Shown here piece by piece: positions 32,853 to 41,231 of a stretch of DNA of 64,000 bases (within the stretch, counting starts at the first letter, position 1; each line of letters begins with the position of its first letter). Made by a program: the position numbers and the translations under genes. The stretch is from Burkholderiales bacterium. Lineage in GTDB: Bacteria > Pseudomonadota > Gammaproteobacteria > Burkholderiales > SG8-39. Location of the stretch: NCBI GenBank assembly GCA_017880775.1, contig JADGRQ010000015.1, positions 22,749 through 86,748 on the forward strand. The letters are read 5' to 3'. The notes under the pieces were generated by a model. That model made no database searches. It was given only the letters and a program-made list of their open reading frames with translations, and was not told the DNA's origin.

Positions 32853-33932
32853 ATGAACCGGCGCTTCGTCGCGATCCTGGTGGTACTCGGTCTGGTCATG
32901 GCCGGCGCCGCGCTGGTGGTGCAGCAGCGCGAAAGCGCGACCACGCCCTCGGGCCAGCTCGGCCAGCCGCTGCTGAAGAATCTCAAGGCCGCGGACGTGA
33001 CGGCGATTTCGATCCGCGAGCCCAAAGCGACGATGACCCTCGAGCGCAAGGGCGAACGCTGGACCATCGCAGAGAAAAACGGCTTCCCCGCCGACCTCGA
33101 CAAGGTGAGCGAGCTCGTGATCAAGGCGATCGGGCTGCGCGTCGGCCAATCGGAACCGCTGGGCGAGAAGGACCGCGTCCGGCTGGAGCTCGCCGAGCCG
33201 GGCAAGGACGGCGCCGGCACGCTGGTGGAATACCGCGGTGCCGACGGCAAACCGCTGGCGCAGCTGCTGGTGGGCAAGAAATACTTCAAACGCGAGCCGG
33301 AAAATCCCGCCCGGGCGCTCGGCGACGGCCGCTTCGTGCTGCTGCCCGAAGACCCGAAAAACGTCTATACGATCTCCGACCCGCTGACACTGGCCACCGC
33401 GCAGACGGTGACGTGGATCTCGAAAGCGGGCGTCTCGGTCGAGCGCGTCAAGTCGCTGCAAGTGACGCTCGCCGACGGCGAGCCGTGGAAGATCGAGCGT
33501 GCGAGCGACAGCCCGGACTGGAAACTCGCCGGCGCCAAGCCAGCTGAGAAGCTCGATACGTCCAAGGCAAACGCGGCCTCGTACTCGTTGAACGGCCTGT
33601 CGATCGAAGATATTGCGGCAAGCGCCAAGCCCGAAGACAACGGCCTGGACAAGCCGGCCGTGGTGACCGCGACCACGTTCGATGGGCTCACCTACACGCT
33701 GCGCATCGGCAAGCTCGCGGATGAGAAATACGCGCTCCAGGTGCAGATCGAAGGCGCGCTCGCCAAGAGCGACAAGCCTGATGACAAGACGGCGGGCAAG
33801 AACGTGGAGCGCGTCGAGCACGAGCGCGCACTGAAGGACTACGTGCTGCTGGTGCAGAAATCGAAGCTCGCCGACACGCTCAAGAAACGCAGCGAACTGC
33901 TCGAGCAGAAAAAGGAAGACGGGAAGAAGTAG
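32853..33932 (+). CDS. DUF4340 domain protein, anchored in the inner membrane
   Basis: This is a 359-residue protein with an N-terminal signal-anchor (MNRRFVAILVVLGLVMAGAA). It is followed by beta-rich repeats such as TAISIREPKATMTLERKGER and RIGKLADEKYALQVQIEG, the DUF4340 pattern. It ends in a highly charged Lys-rich tail. DUF4340 genes commonly follow GldG-like genes, so it is probably a fourth component of the same transporter. Its biochemical role is unknown. It lies 10 bases after the GldG-like gene. Confidence 0.82.
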   Translation: MNRRFVAILVVLGLVMAGAALVVQQRESATTPSGQLGQPLLKNLKAADVTAISIREPKATMTLERKGERWTIAEKNGFPADLDKVSELVIKAIGLRVGQSEPLGEKDRVRLELAEPGKDGAGTLVEYRGADGKPLAQLLVGKKYFKREPENPARALGDGRFVLLPEDPKNVYTISDPLTLATAQTVTWISKAGVSVERVKSLQVTLADGEPWKIERASDSPDWKLAGAKPAEKLDTSKANAASYSLNGLSIEDIAASAKPEDNGLDKPAVVTATTFDGLTYTLRIGKLADEKYALQVQIEGALAKSDKPDDKTAGKNVERVEHERALKDYVLLVQKSKLADTLKKRSELLEQKKEDGKK

Positions 33933-33936
33933 CGGC

Positions 33937-35112
33937 ATGCACTTCGAGCGCCTTTCCGGCGGGGCGCCGCCGCTGGTCTTCGTCCACGGTTTTGCCTGCT
34001 CTCACAGCGACTGGCGGGAGCAGATCGGTCATTTCCGGTCGCGCAACGAGGTGGTTGCGGTTGATCTGCGCAGCCACGGCGCGACCCCCGGCGGCGCGGA
34101 CGATTGCTCGATCGAAACCTACGGCGCCGATATCGCCGCGCTGCTCGATGAACTGAAGCTCGAGCGCACGGTGCTGATCGGCCACAGCATGGGTTGCCGC
34201 GTGGTGCTCGAAGCGTACCGGCGCGCGCCGAAACGGGTCGTGGGCCTGGTTCTGGTGGATGGCAGCCGCACGGGTACCAGCGACCGCGCCGCCGCGGAGG
34301 AAGGCGGACGCGCAGCGTTCGCGGCAACCGGCTACATGGCGTTCGCGCGCAAATTCTTCGCCGACATGTTCGTCGCCGATTCGGACCCTGCGCTGAAAGC
34401 GCGCGCGATCGATCAGGCGCTGCGGCTGCCGGAGGCCATCGGCAAGGCGCTGTTTCCGCGCATTGCGGGCTGGGACGCCGGGGAAATGGACGCCGCGCTC
34501 GATGAGGTGCGCGTGCCGCTGCTGGCGATCCAGAGCACCTACCTCAACAGCGCGCGGGTGCGCGTCGCAATCGAACCCGGCGCGACCTCGCCGTGGATCG
34601 ACCTGCTGCGCGCCCGCGTCCAGGGCGCGCGTATCGAGGTCGTCGCCGGCGTCGGCCACTTTCCGCAACTTGAAGCGGCGGACAGGGTGAACGCGCTGCT
34701 GGAGGAATTCTGCGTCCGCCTCGGGGAAGGCAGGAACGGCCGCAAGGGATTTGCAGAATTGCTCGGCTTGCGCCACATCTCGCACGGCGCCGGCACCAGC
34801 CGCTACGAAGTGCAGACGGTCGAAGCGCACTCCAACCCGCAGGGCGTGGTGCACGGCGGGCTCGCGTTCGCGCTCGCCGATACCGGCACGGGCTCGGCGC
34901 TGTGGACCCTGCTCGAGCGCGGCGAGGGTTGCGCGACCGTCGAGATGAAAATAAGTTATTTGAAGCCACCGAAACCGGGCCGCCTGGTCTGCGACAGCCG
35001 CGTGCTGCACCGCGAAGGCAACATGGCGACCATCGAATCCGAGGTCAGGAGCGGCGACGACGTGATCGCGCGCGCATTGGCGGTGTACGCGATTTTCCCG
35101 TTGCGGCGCTAG
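33937..35112 (+). CDS. Alpha/beta hydrolase fused to hotdog (PaaI-type) thioesterase
   Basis: This is a 391-residue two-domain protein. Residues 1-260 are an alpha/beta hydrolase with PPLVFVHGFACSHSDWREQI, the nucleophile elbow IGHSMGCR (Ser84) and His241 in GVGHFPQ. The acidic triad member is not at the usual place. Residues 270-391 are a PaaI-like hotdog domain with QTVEAHSNPQGVVHGGLAFA and the ATVEMKISYLKPP strand. The two halves could hydrolyse an acyl-CoA or ester in succession. It starts four bases after the DUF4340 gene, and its 3' end overlaps the convergent epimerase gene by 68 bases. Confidence 0.85.
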   Translation: MHFERLSGGAPPLVFVHGFACSHSDWREQIGHFRSRNEVVAVDLRSHGATPGGADDCSIETYGADIAALLDELKLERTVLIGHSMGCRVVLEAYRRAPKRVVGLVLVDGSRTGTSDRAAAEEGGRAAFAATGYMAFARKFFADMFVADSDPALKARAIDQALRLPEAIGKALFPRIAGWDAGEMDAALDEVRVPLLAIQSTYLNSARVRVAIEPGATSPWIDLLRARVQGARIEVVAGVGHFPQLEAADRVNALLEEFCVRLGEGRNGRKGFAELLGLRHISHGAGTSRYEVQTVEAHSNPQGVVHGGLAFALADTGTGSALWTLLERGEGCATVEMKISYLKPPKPGRLVCDSRVLHREGNMATIESEVRSGDDVIARALAVYAIFPLRR

Positions 35113-35935
35113 CAGCCGGCTTCGCCTTCGGTGCGCGGCGCGGCAGCGGTGCCGGGTTCGGCACACCTTCGACCGCACAGAACACGCCGCCCTGGTGCAT
35201 CTCCGCGACCGGATCGCCCGGCTTCTCGCGCGCCAGCACCTCGGCTGCGAATTCTTCGGAGTCGTCCTCGGGCCGGTAGCCGAGCCGCGCGGCGTTCGAA
35301 TTGTCGTACCAGCTGCGCTTGTTGCCGGAGACACCGTAGACGATCTCGAAGCGTATGTCAGGGTGCTCGATGCCGATGGTCACCAGCTGCGCGAGGTCGC
35401 GCGGCGTGAGCAGGATAGAGAGGCGCCGCTTGTCGATCGGCAGCGCGTTGACGTTGCCGATGCGCATGCAGAACACCTGCATGCCGTACTTGTCGGCGTA
35501 CAGGCTGCCGAGCGCCTCGCCGAACACCTTGGATACGCCATACCGGCTGTCGGGCTTGATGTAGACGCGGTGGTCGATGGTCTGCGTGCGGGGGTAGAAG
35601 CCGACCGCGTGGTTCGAGGTCGGGAAGACGATCCGCTTGACGCCGTTGCGCCGCGCCGCCTCGAACACGTTGTAGCAGCCGACGATGTTGGCGCTCAGGA
35701 TCCCTTCCCACGGCCCCTCGACCGAGTAGCCGCCCAGATGCACGATCGCGTCCACGCCCCTGGTAATGCGCAGCGCGTCCGCCATTCGGGAAATGTCGGC
35801 GCGCATGAACGCTTCACTACTGATTTTCTTCAACGATCTCAGGTCGGAAGCCCGGATCCGGTACTTCCCCGCAAGCTCGCGTCGCAGGTGAGTGCCGACG
35901 TCGCCTGCGGCGCCAGTGATCAGGATGGTTTTCAT
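35045..35935 (-). CDS. NAD-dependent epimerase/dehydratase family protein, uronate-dehydrogenase-like
   Basis: This is a 296-residue extended SDR. It has MKTILITGAAGDVGTHLRRE for NAD binding, AIVHLGGYSVEGPWEGILSA, YGVSKVFGEALGSLYADKYG with the Tyr-Lys pair and MRIGNVNALPIDKRRLSILL. These resemble uronate dehydrogenase, which makes aldaric-acid lactones. The last 25-30 residues are Ala/Arg-rich (ending RARSRRRRS), unlike the family, and come from antisense overlap with the preceding gene. It follows the 2-hydroxyacid dehydrogenase with an ATGA overlap, so the two act together. Confidence 0.78.
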   Translation of the reverse strand: MKTILITGAAGDVGTHLRRELAGKYRIRASDLRSLKKISSEAFMRADISRMADALRITRGVDAIVHLGGYSVEGPWEGILSANIVGCYNVFEAARRNGVKRIVFPTSNHAVGFYPRTQTIDHRVYIKPDSRYGVSKVFGEALGSLYADKYGMQVFCMRIGNVNALPIDKRRLSILLTPRDLAQLVTIGIEHPDIRFEIVYGVSGNKRSWYDNSNAARLGYRPEDDSEEFAAEVLAREKPGDPVAEMHQGGVFCAVEGVPNPAPLPRRAPKAKPAASAATGKSRTPPMRARSRRRRS

Positions 35936-36924
35936 GTCTTCAGCAGCTCCTTTCGCTTCCAGTGTTCCGCATTCACTGCGCCTTTCGGCACAATTCCCTT
36001 GAGGATCTCGCCGGTCTGCGCGACCGTATCCATCGCCTGGTGTTCGATCGCCTGCGGCGTCAACCCGGCGGTGTGCGGCGTCGCGATCACGTCGGGCCGC
36101 GCGGCGAGTTGAGGCGTCGGCATCTGGTCGGGAGCGCGGCCGACATCGAGCGCGCATGCGGCGAGATGTCCTGAGTCGAGTGCCCGGACCAGCGCTGCCT
36201 CGTCGACCAGGTTGCCTCGCGATGCGTTGACGAAAAAGGCGCCCTTCTTCATGCGCGCGAACGCGGCATCGTCCATCAGGTTTTCGGTCTCGGCCGTCGC
36301 CACCGCGAGTGGCACGACGAAGTCCGACGCTTTCAGCAGCGCTTCAAACGAGGTTTGCTCGATCCCGGGCTCGGTCACCTTCGCGTAAGGATCGCTCACG
36401 AGCACCCGCATGCCGAACGCGCGGCCGATTTCGGCGACGCGGCGGCCGACGGCGCCGTAGCCGATCACGCCCAGCGTGCTGCCCGCGAGTTGCCGGCCCA
36501 TGCGCGGCTCCGGGACGCGGCCGGCGCGGTATGCGGCCGCCGAGCGCGACACGCCGCGCGCGAGGTCCACCATCATGCCGAACGCCAGTTCGGTCACGGC
36601 GGGCACGAACCCGGCGCTCGCCTGGGTGACCAGCACGCCTGCCCGGCTCGCCGCGGGAACGTCGATGTTGCGGATGTCGATCGCGCAGCGCACAAACGCG
36701 ACCATTCGGGGCAAGCGCTCGAACAGCGCCGCGAGCCCCGGCGATTGCCGGTATGAAACGATGACATCGCAATCGGCGGCGGCTGCGACGAGCGCCTCGC
36801 CTTCGAGCGGCGCGCTGCCGCGATGCAGCCTGACTTCGCCGAGCGCCTGGAGGCCGGCCAGCGCGCGCTCGCCGTAGTAGTTGGCCAGCGCGTCGGGAGA
36901 ATGGGTGAGCAGGATACGGGCCAT
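35932..36924 (-). CDS. D-2-hydroxyacid dehydrogenase family protein
   Basis: This is a 330-residue NAD(P) oxidoreductase of the phosphoglycerate/glyoxylate dehydrogenase family. The nucleotide site is TLGVIGYGAVGRRVAEIGRA. The catalytic Arg is in FFVNASRGNLVDEAALVRAL, the acid is in ALDVGRAPDQMPTPQLA, and the His is in VIATPHTAGLTPQAIEHQ. Substrates would be a 2-hydroxy or 2-keto acid. It lies 24 bases after the solute-binding protein gene and overlaps the uronate-dehydrogenase-like gene. This suggests a small sugar-acid unit of three genes. Confidence 0.88.
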   Translation of the reverse strand: MARILLTHSPDALANYYGERALAGLQALGEVRLHRGSAPLEGEALVAAAADCDVIVSYRQSPGLAALFERLPRMVAFVRCAIDIRNIDVPAASRAGVLVTQASAGFVPAVTELAFGMMVDLARGVSRSAAAYRAGRVPEPRMGRQLAGSTLGVIGYGAVGRRVAEIGRAFGMRVLVSDPYAKVTEPGIEQTSFEALLKASDFVVPLAVATAETENLMDDAAFARMKKGAFFVNASRGNLVDEAALVRALDSGHLAACALDVGRAPDQMPTPQLAARPDVIATPHTAGLTPQAIEHQAMDTVAQTGEILKGIVPKGAVNAEHWKRKELLKT

Positions 36925-36948
36925 CTTCGATCCGCCGCGCGTGGTGAT

Positions 36949-37839
36949 CTAGTCCGACGGCGGCGGTGCGATCACATCTTCGTAGCGGTGCCGCTTCGTA
37001 ATCAGCCCCGCGTGCAGGAAAATGTCCACCGTGGCCTCCCACGCCGGCCGCGTGATCTCCACATGCGGCGACCAGTTGCCGAGCTTCTGGTAGCTGCCGA
37101 TGGTCGCGGCCAGTACCTCGCGGTCGATGCCGGGGAAAAACGACGCCTCGGCCCGCGCGACCTCTGCCGCCGGCGTCGCGATCAGCCAGGCGCGTGCCTT
37201 GCGGTAGGCGCACATGAAGCGCTTCGCCATGTCCCCTGCGAGCCATTCGCGCGTGGCCGCCAGGCTCGAGAACGCGCAGGGCCCGATCGCATCGCCCAGC
37301 GTTGCCACGATGTGCCCCGCGCCGTCGTGTTCGAGCTGCTGCGGGGCCGGTCCCTGCAAGTGGATGTAGTCGCCCGCGCCCCGGCAAAAGGCCTCGATCA
37401 TTTTTTCCGTCGAACCGGCGTCGACGGCCTGGACCGACTTGAACTCCAGGCCGCGCTTGAAGCACGCGTACCTGAACATCGCCATCGGCTGCGCGCCGTG
37501 ATCGACGAGGACCTTCCGGCCCGCGAGCCGCTGCCAGTTGAACTGCGGCTCAGGCTGGCGCCCGACGAGAAAGAAGCCGTCCTTCTCGTTGATTTGCGCG
37601 AAGTGCAGCGCCGGCGGCTGCTTGCCCTGCTCGAGCGACGCAAAGCCTTGCGAGGGCGCGGACTGTGCCACGTCCACCGAACCGTCGAGCAGCCCCGCGA
37701 TCGCCGATTTTCCGGGCGGCGAGACCGAATGCCGCGGCTTGAGTCCTTCCTGTTCCAGGAAGCCGCCGGCCATGGTGGCGATCAACGGCGAATAGAACGC
37801 GGAAAAGCGCGTGAACTGGATGTGGATGGCGTCGCTCAT
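36949..37839 (-). CDS. NMT1/THI5-like solute-binding-fold protein without signal peptide
   Basis: This is a 296-residue protein of the periplasmic-binding-protein-like II fold. It has FSAFYSPLIATMAGGFLEQE, LLDGSVDVAQSAPSQGFASL and LAGRKVLVDHGAQPMAMFRY. The start with GGAGGGAAC upstream gives MSDAIHIQFTRF, with no signal peptide. The longer ORF-track frame does not add one either. It may thus be cytoplasmic, as for THI5-like enzymes and some sensors, or it may have lost its export signal. No ABC permease is adjacent. It is divergent from the SMP-30 gene with 64 bases between. Confidence 0.75.
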   Translation of the reverse strand: MSDAIHIQFTRFSAFYSPLIATMAGGFLEQEGLKPRHSVSPPGKSAIAGLLDGSVDVAQSAPSQGFASLEQGKQPPALHFAQINEKDGFFLVGRQPEPQFNWQRLAGRKVLVDHGAQPMAMFRYACFKRGLEFKSVQAVDAGSTEKMIEAFCRGAGDYIHLQGPAPQQLEHDGAGHIVATLGDAIGPCAFSSLAATREWLAGDMAKRFMCAYRKARAWLIATPAAEVARAEASFFPGIDREVLAATIGSYQKLGNWSPHVEITRPAWEATVDIFLHAGLITKRHRYEDVIAPPPSD

Positions 37840-37903
37840 TGTTCCCTCCGTTCCTCCAGGTGATTGCTGGATGCATGATGGCATGCCTGATACAGTTCTG
37901 ACC

Positions 37904-38842
37904 ATGTCAGACTGGCAACCGAGCCCACGTTACCCCGATCCGGCAGTAAAAGACGTAGACGCCTCGTTCGCGCGTTACCGCCTGCCGCTCGCCAAGATCG
38001 AGCGCCTCGCCACCGGCTGCCGCTGGGCCGAAGGCCCGGTGTGGTTCGGCGATGCGCGCTGCCTGGTGTGGAGCGACATTCCCAACAACCGCATGCTGCG
38101 CTGGGATGAAGAGCGCGGCGCGGTCGTCGAGTACCGCAAGCCCTCCGGCTACGCCAACGGCGGCACGCGCGACCGGCAGGGACGACTGCTCAGCTGCGAA
38201 CATGGCGCTCGGCGCGTATCGCGTACCGAGCACGACGGGCGCGTGGTCACGGTGGCCGAGCGCTTCGAGGGCAAGCGGCTCAATTCGCCCAACGACATCG
38301 TATGCAAGTCCGATGGCTCGATCTGGTTCACCGACCCGACCTTCGGCATCCTCGGCTGGTACGAGGGCGGGAAAGCCGAACCCGAGCTGCCGATGAACGT
38401 TTACCGCATCGATCCACTGGGTGCGCTGAGTGTCGTCGCCGAAGGCATCAACCAGCCCAACGGTCTCGCGTTCTCGCCCGACGAATCGATCCTCTACATC
38501 GTCGAGTCGCGCTCGGTGCCAAAGAAGATCCTCGCTTACGACGTGGTGGCAGGGACCGGCCTCGCCAACCGACGCGTGCTGATCGACGCAGGCCCCGGCA
38601 CGCCCGATGGCTTTCGCTGCGACATGGATGGCAACCTCTGGTGCGGCTGGGGCATGGGCCAGGAGGGGCTGGACGGCGTGCACGTGTTCAATCCGGAGGG
38701 CGTGTTGATCGGCCGCATCGACCTGCCCGAGCGTTGCGCGAACCTATGCTTCGGCGGCGAGCACCGCAACCGCCTCTTCATGGCGGCCAGCACGTCGGTC
38801 TATGCGCTGTACGTCAACACGCAGGGCGTGCCGTACTTCTGA
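37904..38842 (+). CDS. SMP-30/gluconolactonase family lactonase
   Basis: This is a 312-residue six-bladed propeller. The family signs are RWAEGPVWFGDARCLVWSDI, the metal-binding region RLNSPNDIVCKSDGSIWFTD, EGINQPNGLAFSPDESILYI and GTPDGFRCDMDGNLWCGWGM. These include the Glu, Asn and Asp expected to hold the divalent ion. It would open a sugar-acid lactone, which fits a uronate-dehydrogenase-like enzyme encoded in the neighbourhood. The last ATG before DWQPSPRYPDPAVK is the preferred start. It converges with the zinc dehydrogenase gene. Confidence 0.9.
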   Translation: MSDWQPSPRYPDPAVKDVDASFARYRLPLAKIERLATGCRWAEGPVWFGDARCLVWSDIPNNRMLRWDEERGAVVEYRKPSGYANGGTRDRQGRLLSCEHGARRVSRTEHDGRVVTVAERFEGKRLNSPNDIVCKSDGSIWFTDPTFGILGWYEGGKAEPELPMNVYRIDPLGALSVVAEGINQPNGLAFSPDESILYIVESRSVPKKILAYDVVAGTGLANRRVLIDAGPGTPDGFRCDMDGNLWCGWGMGQEGLDGVHVFNPEGVLIGRIDLPERCANLCFGGEHRNRLFMAASTSVYALYVNTQGVPYF

Positions 38843-38857
38843 ATTTCGGGACTGCGC

Positions 38858-39907
38858 TCAGAACTCGATCACGCCCTTGCCGGTAGACTGCGTGTCGAAC
38901 ACCCGGTAGGCCTCGTCCACCTGGTCTAGCGTCCAGCGATGCGTGAAGATGCTCTCCAGGTCGATCCGGTTATCCGCCACGAAGCGCGCGCATTCGGCTT
39001 GGCCCATCGCGCTGAAGGTCCAGGAGCCGATCAATGTGAGCTGCTTGCGCAGCAGGTCGCGCGAGACGTCCAGCGTGACGTCGTTGCCTTCGCCCACAAA
39101 ACACACCGTGCCCCAGGTCTTCGCCGAGCGCACCGCCGCGAGCCGCGCCGCGGGGATGCCGGTGCAGTCGAGCGCGAGATCGACGCCCTCGCCACGCGTC
39201 AGGTCCCTGAGGGCCTCCAGCGGATCCTCGCGCGAGGCATCGATGGCGAAATCGGCGCCGAACTGCGTCGCGAGCGCGAGCCGCTCGGCATTGGTCTCCA
39301 CCGCGATCACCCGCGCGCCCATCGTCGCACCGAGCAGCGTCGCCGACAGGCCCACCGGTCCCTGCCCGAACACCGCAAGCGTGGCGCCGCCCGCGAGGTG
39401 CATGCGCCTGAGCGCGCCATACGCGGTGCCGGTGCCGCACGCGACCGCTGCGCCTTCGACGAAACTCAACTCCTCGGGCAGCGGCACCAGCGTGCGCGCC
39501 GGGACCTTGAGGTATTCGGCGTGGCCGCCGTTCGCGGTCACCCCGTAAACCACGATTCCTTCGCGGCACAGCTGCGACCAGCCCACGCGGCAGTGGCCGC
39601 ACACGCCGCAGCCCGCGTAGTGGTGGTCCATCACGCGCTGCCCGATCGGCGCCTCGCGCTCGCTGACGCCCGGACCGCGCGCCACCACCACCCCGCAGGG
39701 TTCGTGGCCGGCGATGACGGGCTCGGCGTCGCCGCCCAAGCCGAGCGCGGCCTGCGCCGCGCCCGGCGGGGAGCGGTAGAACTTCAGATCCGAACCGCAC
39801 ATGCCGGAGGCCTTCATCTGGACCACGACTTCTCCCGGTCCCGGGGTGGGGTCGGGGATGGTGCGGATCTCGATGTTGCGATTGCCGAGGAAGACTGCGC
39901 CGCGCAT
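38858..39907 (-). CDS. Zinc-binding alcohol dehydrogenase family protein
   Basis: This is a 349-residue medium-chain dehydrogenase. Catalytic zinc ligands lie in SGMCGSDLKF and IAGHEPCG. The structural zinc is held by CGVCGHCRVGWSQLC. The nucleotide fold is TLAVFGQGPVGLSATLLGAT. It would oxidise a secondary alcohol or polyol with NAD(P). The ORF track extends it through the DoxX gene, but the ATG giving MRGAVFLGNRNIEIR is the natural start. It follows DoxX by 17 bases and may be at the tail of the Gfo/Idh transcript. Confidence 0.92.
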   Translation of the reverse strand: MRGAVFLGNRNIEIRTIPDPTPGPGEVVVQMKASGMCGSDLKFYRSPPGAAQAALGLGGDAEPVIAGHEPCGVVVARGPGVSEREAPIGQRVMDHHYAGCGVCGHCRVGWSQLCREGIVVYGVTANGGHAEYLKVPARTLVPLPEELSFVEGAAVACGTGTAYGALRRMHLAGGATLAVFGQGPVGLSATLLGATMGARVIAVETNAERLALATQFGADFAIDASREDPLEALRDLTRGEGVDLALDCTGIPAARLAAVRSAKTWGTVCFVGEGNDVTLDVSRDLLRKQLTLIGSWTFSAMGQAECARFVADNRIDLESIFTHRWTLDQVDEAYRVFDTQSTGKGVIEF

Positions 39908-39924
39908 CGCCGGCCCCTTGAGAT

Positions 39925-40329
39925 TCAGTCGGGTTTGACCGCTATTTTTCCGCTGCCAAGGAAGAATATGGCGAGGCCGCAGAACAAATAGAAACCCTGC
40001 AGTTCGAGCGCCCACCCGCCGGTTTTCGACAGCGTAAGCAACTGACCGGTGTGAACCAGCACAATCGCGAAGATCATGTTGACCGTGACGACCAATCCGC
40101 CAACGCGCGAAAAAATTCCAAAAATAATCATCAGCGGTGCAATCACTTCGCCGAAATAAACGCCATAGGCGATGAACGTGGGCCATCCAATGTTTGCGAG
40201 TTGCTTGCCGATCGGTTCTAGATTTCCCGGGTTGAGGACCTTCGATACGCCATGAAACAGGATCAGAATCCCGACGGTAAGACGCAAAATAAACTTGCCT
40301 GCTGCATCGCCTTGAAATGAGAAGTTCAT
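39925..40329 (-). CDS. DoxX-family membrane protein
   Basis: This is a 134-residue protein with four hydrophobic helices. The DoxX signature is RLTVGILILFHGVSKVLNPG in helix 1, with YGVYFGEVIAPLMIIFGIFS in helix 2. The function of this family is mostly unknown, although some are linked to oxidoreductases. The gene has lower GC than its neighbours in places (for example a run rich in AAAAATTCC). It lies between the sugar-isomerase-like gene (39 bases) and the zinc dehydrogenase gene. Confidence 0.85.
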   Translation of the reverse strand: MNFSFQGDAAGKFILRLTVGILILFHGVSKVLNPGNLEPIGKQLANIGWPTFIAYGVYFGEVIAPLMIIFGIFSRVGGLVVTVNMIFAIVLVHTGQLLTLSKTGGWALELQGFYLFCGLAIFFLGSGKIAVKPD

Positions 40330-40368
40330 GCGTTGCCTCCCTGGTTCAGCATGTTGCCGAGGAGATGA

Positions 40369-41202
40369 TCAAGTGCATTCAGCGTGCCGCTGCTTGATCA
40401 CCTCGAGCACCTCATCCGGATCACGCTTCCACCAATTCCCGGCAGAAAAAATCTCCACCTCATGAAACCCGGCATATCCCGCCGCCTCCACCCAACCCCG
40501 GATCTTCGGCAGATCGATCACCCCATCCCCCATCATCCCACGATCGAGCAACAAATCGGTCGTCGGCACCAGCCAGTCGCAGATGTGATACGCGAACAGC
40601 CGCTTCTCCTCACCGGCGCGCGCGATCTGCACTCGAAGTTTCGGATCCCACCAGACGTGGTACACGTCGAGCGCGACGCCGACGCCGTCCCCGAGCGCGT
40701 CGCACAGGTCCAGCGCCTGCTGCAGCGTGTTCACACATGCGCGATCAGCGGCGTACATCGGGTGCAGCGGCTCGATTGCGAGCGGCACCATCGCCGCCTT
40801 CGCGGCGGGAAGGATCGCCGCAATTCCGTCGCGCACCTGTTCGCGCGCGCCGGCAATGTCCTTTGAGCCGGCGGGCAACCCGCCCGCGACCAGCACCAGG
40901 CACTGCGCGCCGATCGTCGCCGCATCGTCGATCGCCTTCAGGTTGTCCTGGATTGCCGCGTCGCGCCCCGCCCCGTCGACGGCGGTAAACATCCCGCCGC
41001 GGCACAACCCGGTCACCGTGAGGTCATGGGCGCGAATCATCCGCGCCGCCTGGTTCACGCCGAGCGCGTCGAGCTTGTCGCGCCACGGCGAAATGCCGCG
41101 GATGCCGCGGCGGGCGCAGCCCTCGATCATCTGCGCGAGGTTCCATTTCTCCCGCACGGTCGCGGTATTAAGAGACAGCAATTCTGGGCGCGGCGTCGCC
41201 AT
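40369..41202 (-). CDS. Sugar phosphate isomerase/epimerase family TIM barrel
   Basis: This is a 277-residue AP-endonuclease-2-like barrel. It has ISPWRDKLDALGVNQAARMI, LAIEPLHPMYAADRACVNTL with the first metal Glu, VALDVYHVWWDP with Asp and His, and AYHICDWLVPTTDLLLDRGM and GFHEVEIFSAG with further ligands. Such enzymes isomerise or epimerise keto-sugars. It is third in a Gfo/Idh - DUF993 - isomerase unit. The ORF track adds an upstream shadow part. Confidence 0.87.
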   Translation of the reverse strand: MATPRPELLSLNTATVREKWNLAQMIEGCARRGIRGISPWRDKLDALGVNQAARMIRAHDLTVTGLCRGGMFTAVDGAGRDAAIQDNLKAIDDAATIGAQCLVLVAGGLPAGSKDIAGAREQVRDGIAAILPAAKAAMVPLAIEPLHPMYAADRACVNTLQQALDLCDALGDGVGVALDVYHVWWDPKLRVQIARAGEEKRLFAYHICDWLVPTTDLLLDRGMMGDGVIDLPKIRGWVEAAGYAGFHEVEIFSAGNWWKRDPDEVLEVIKQRHAECT

Positions 41203-41231
41203 AAGGCCCGCTAGAGAGTCTGGATCCGATC

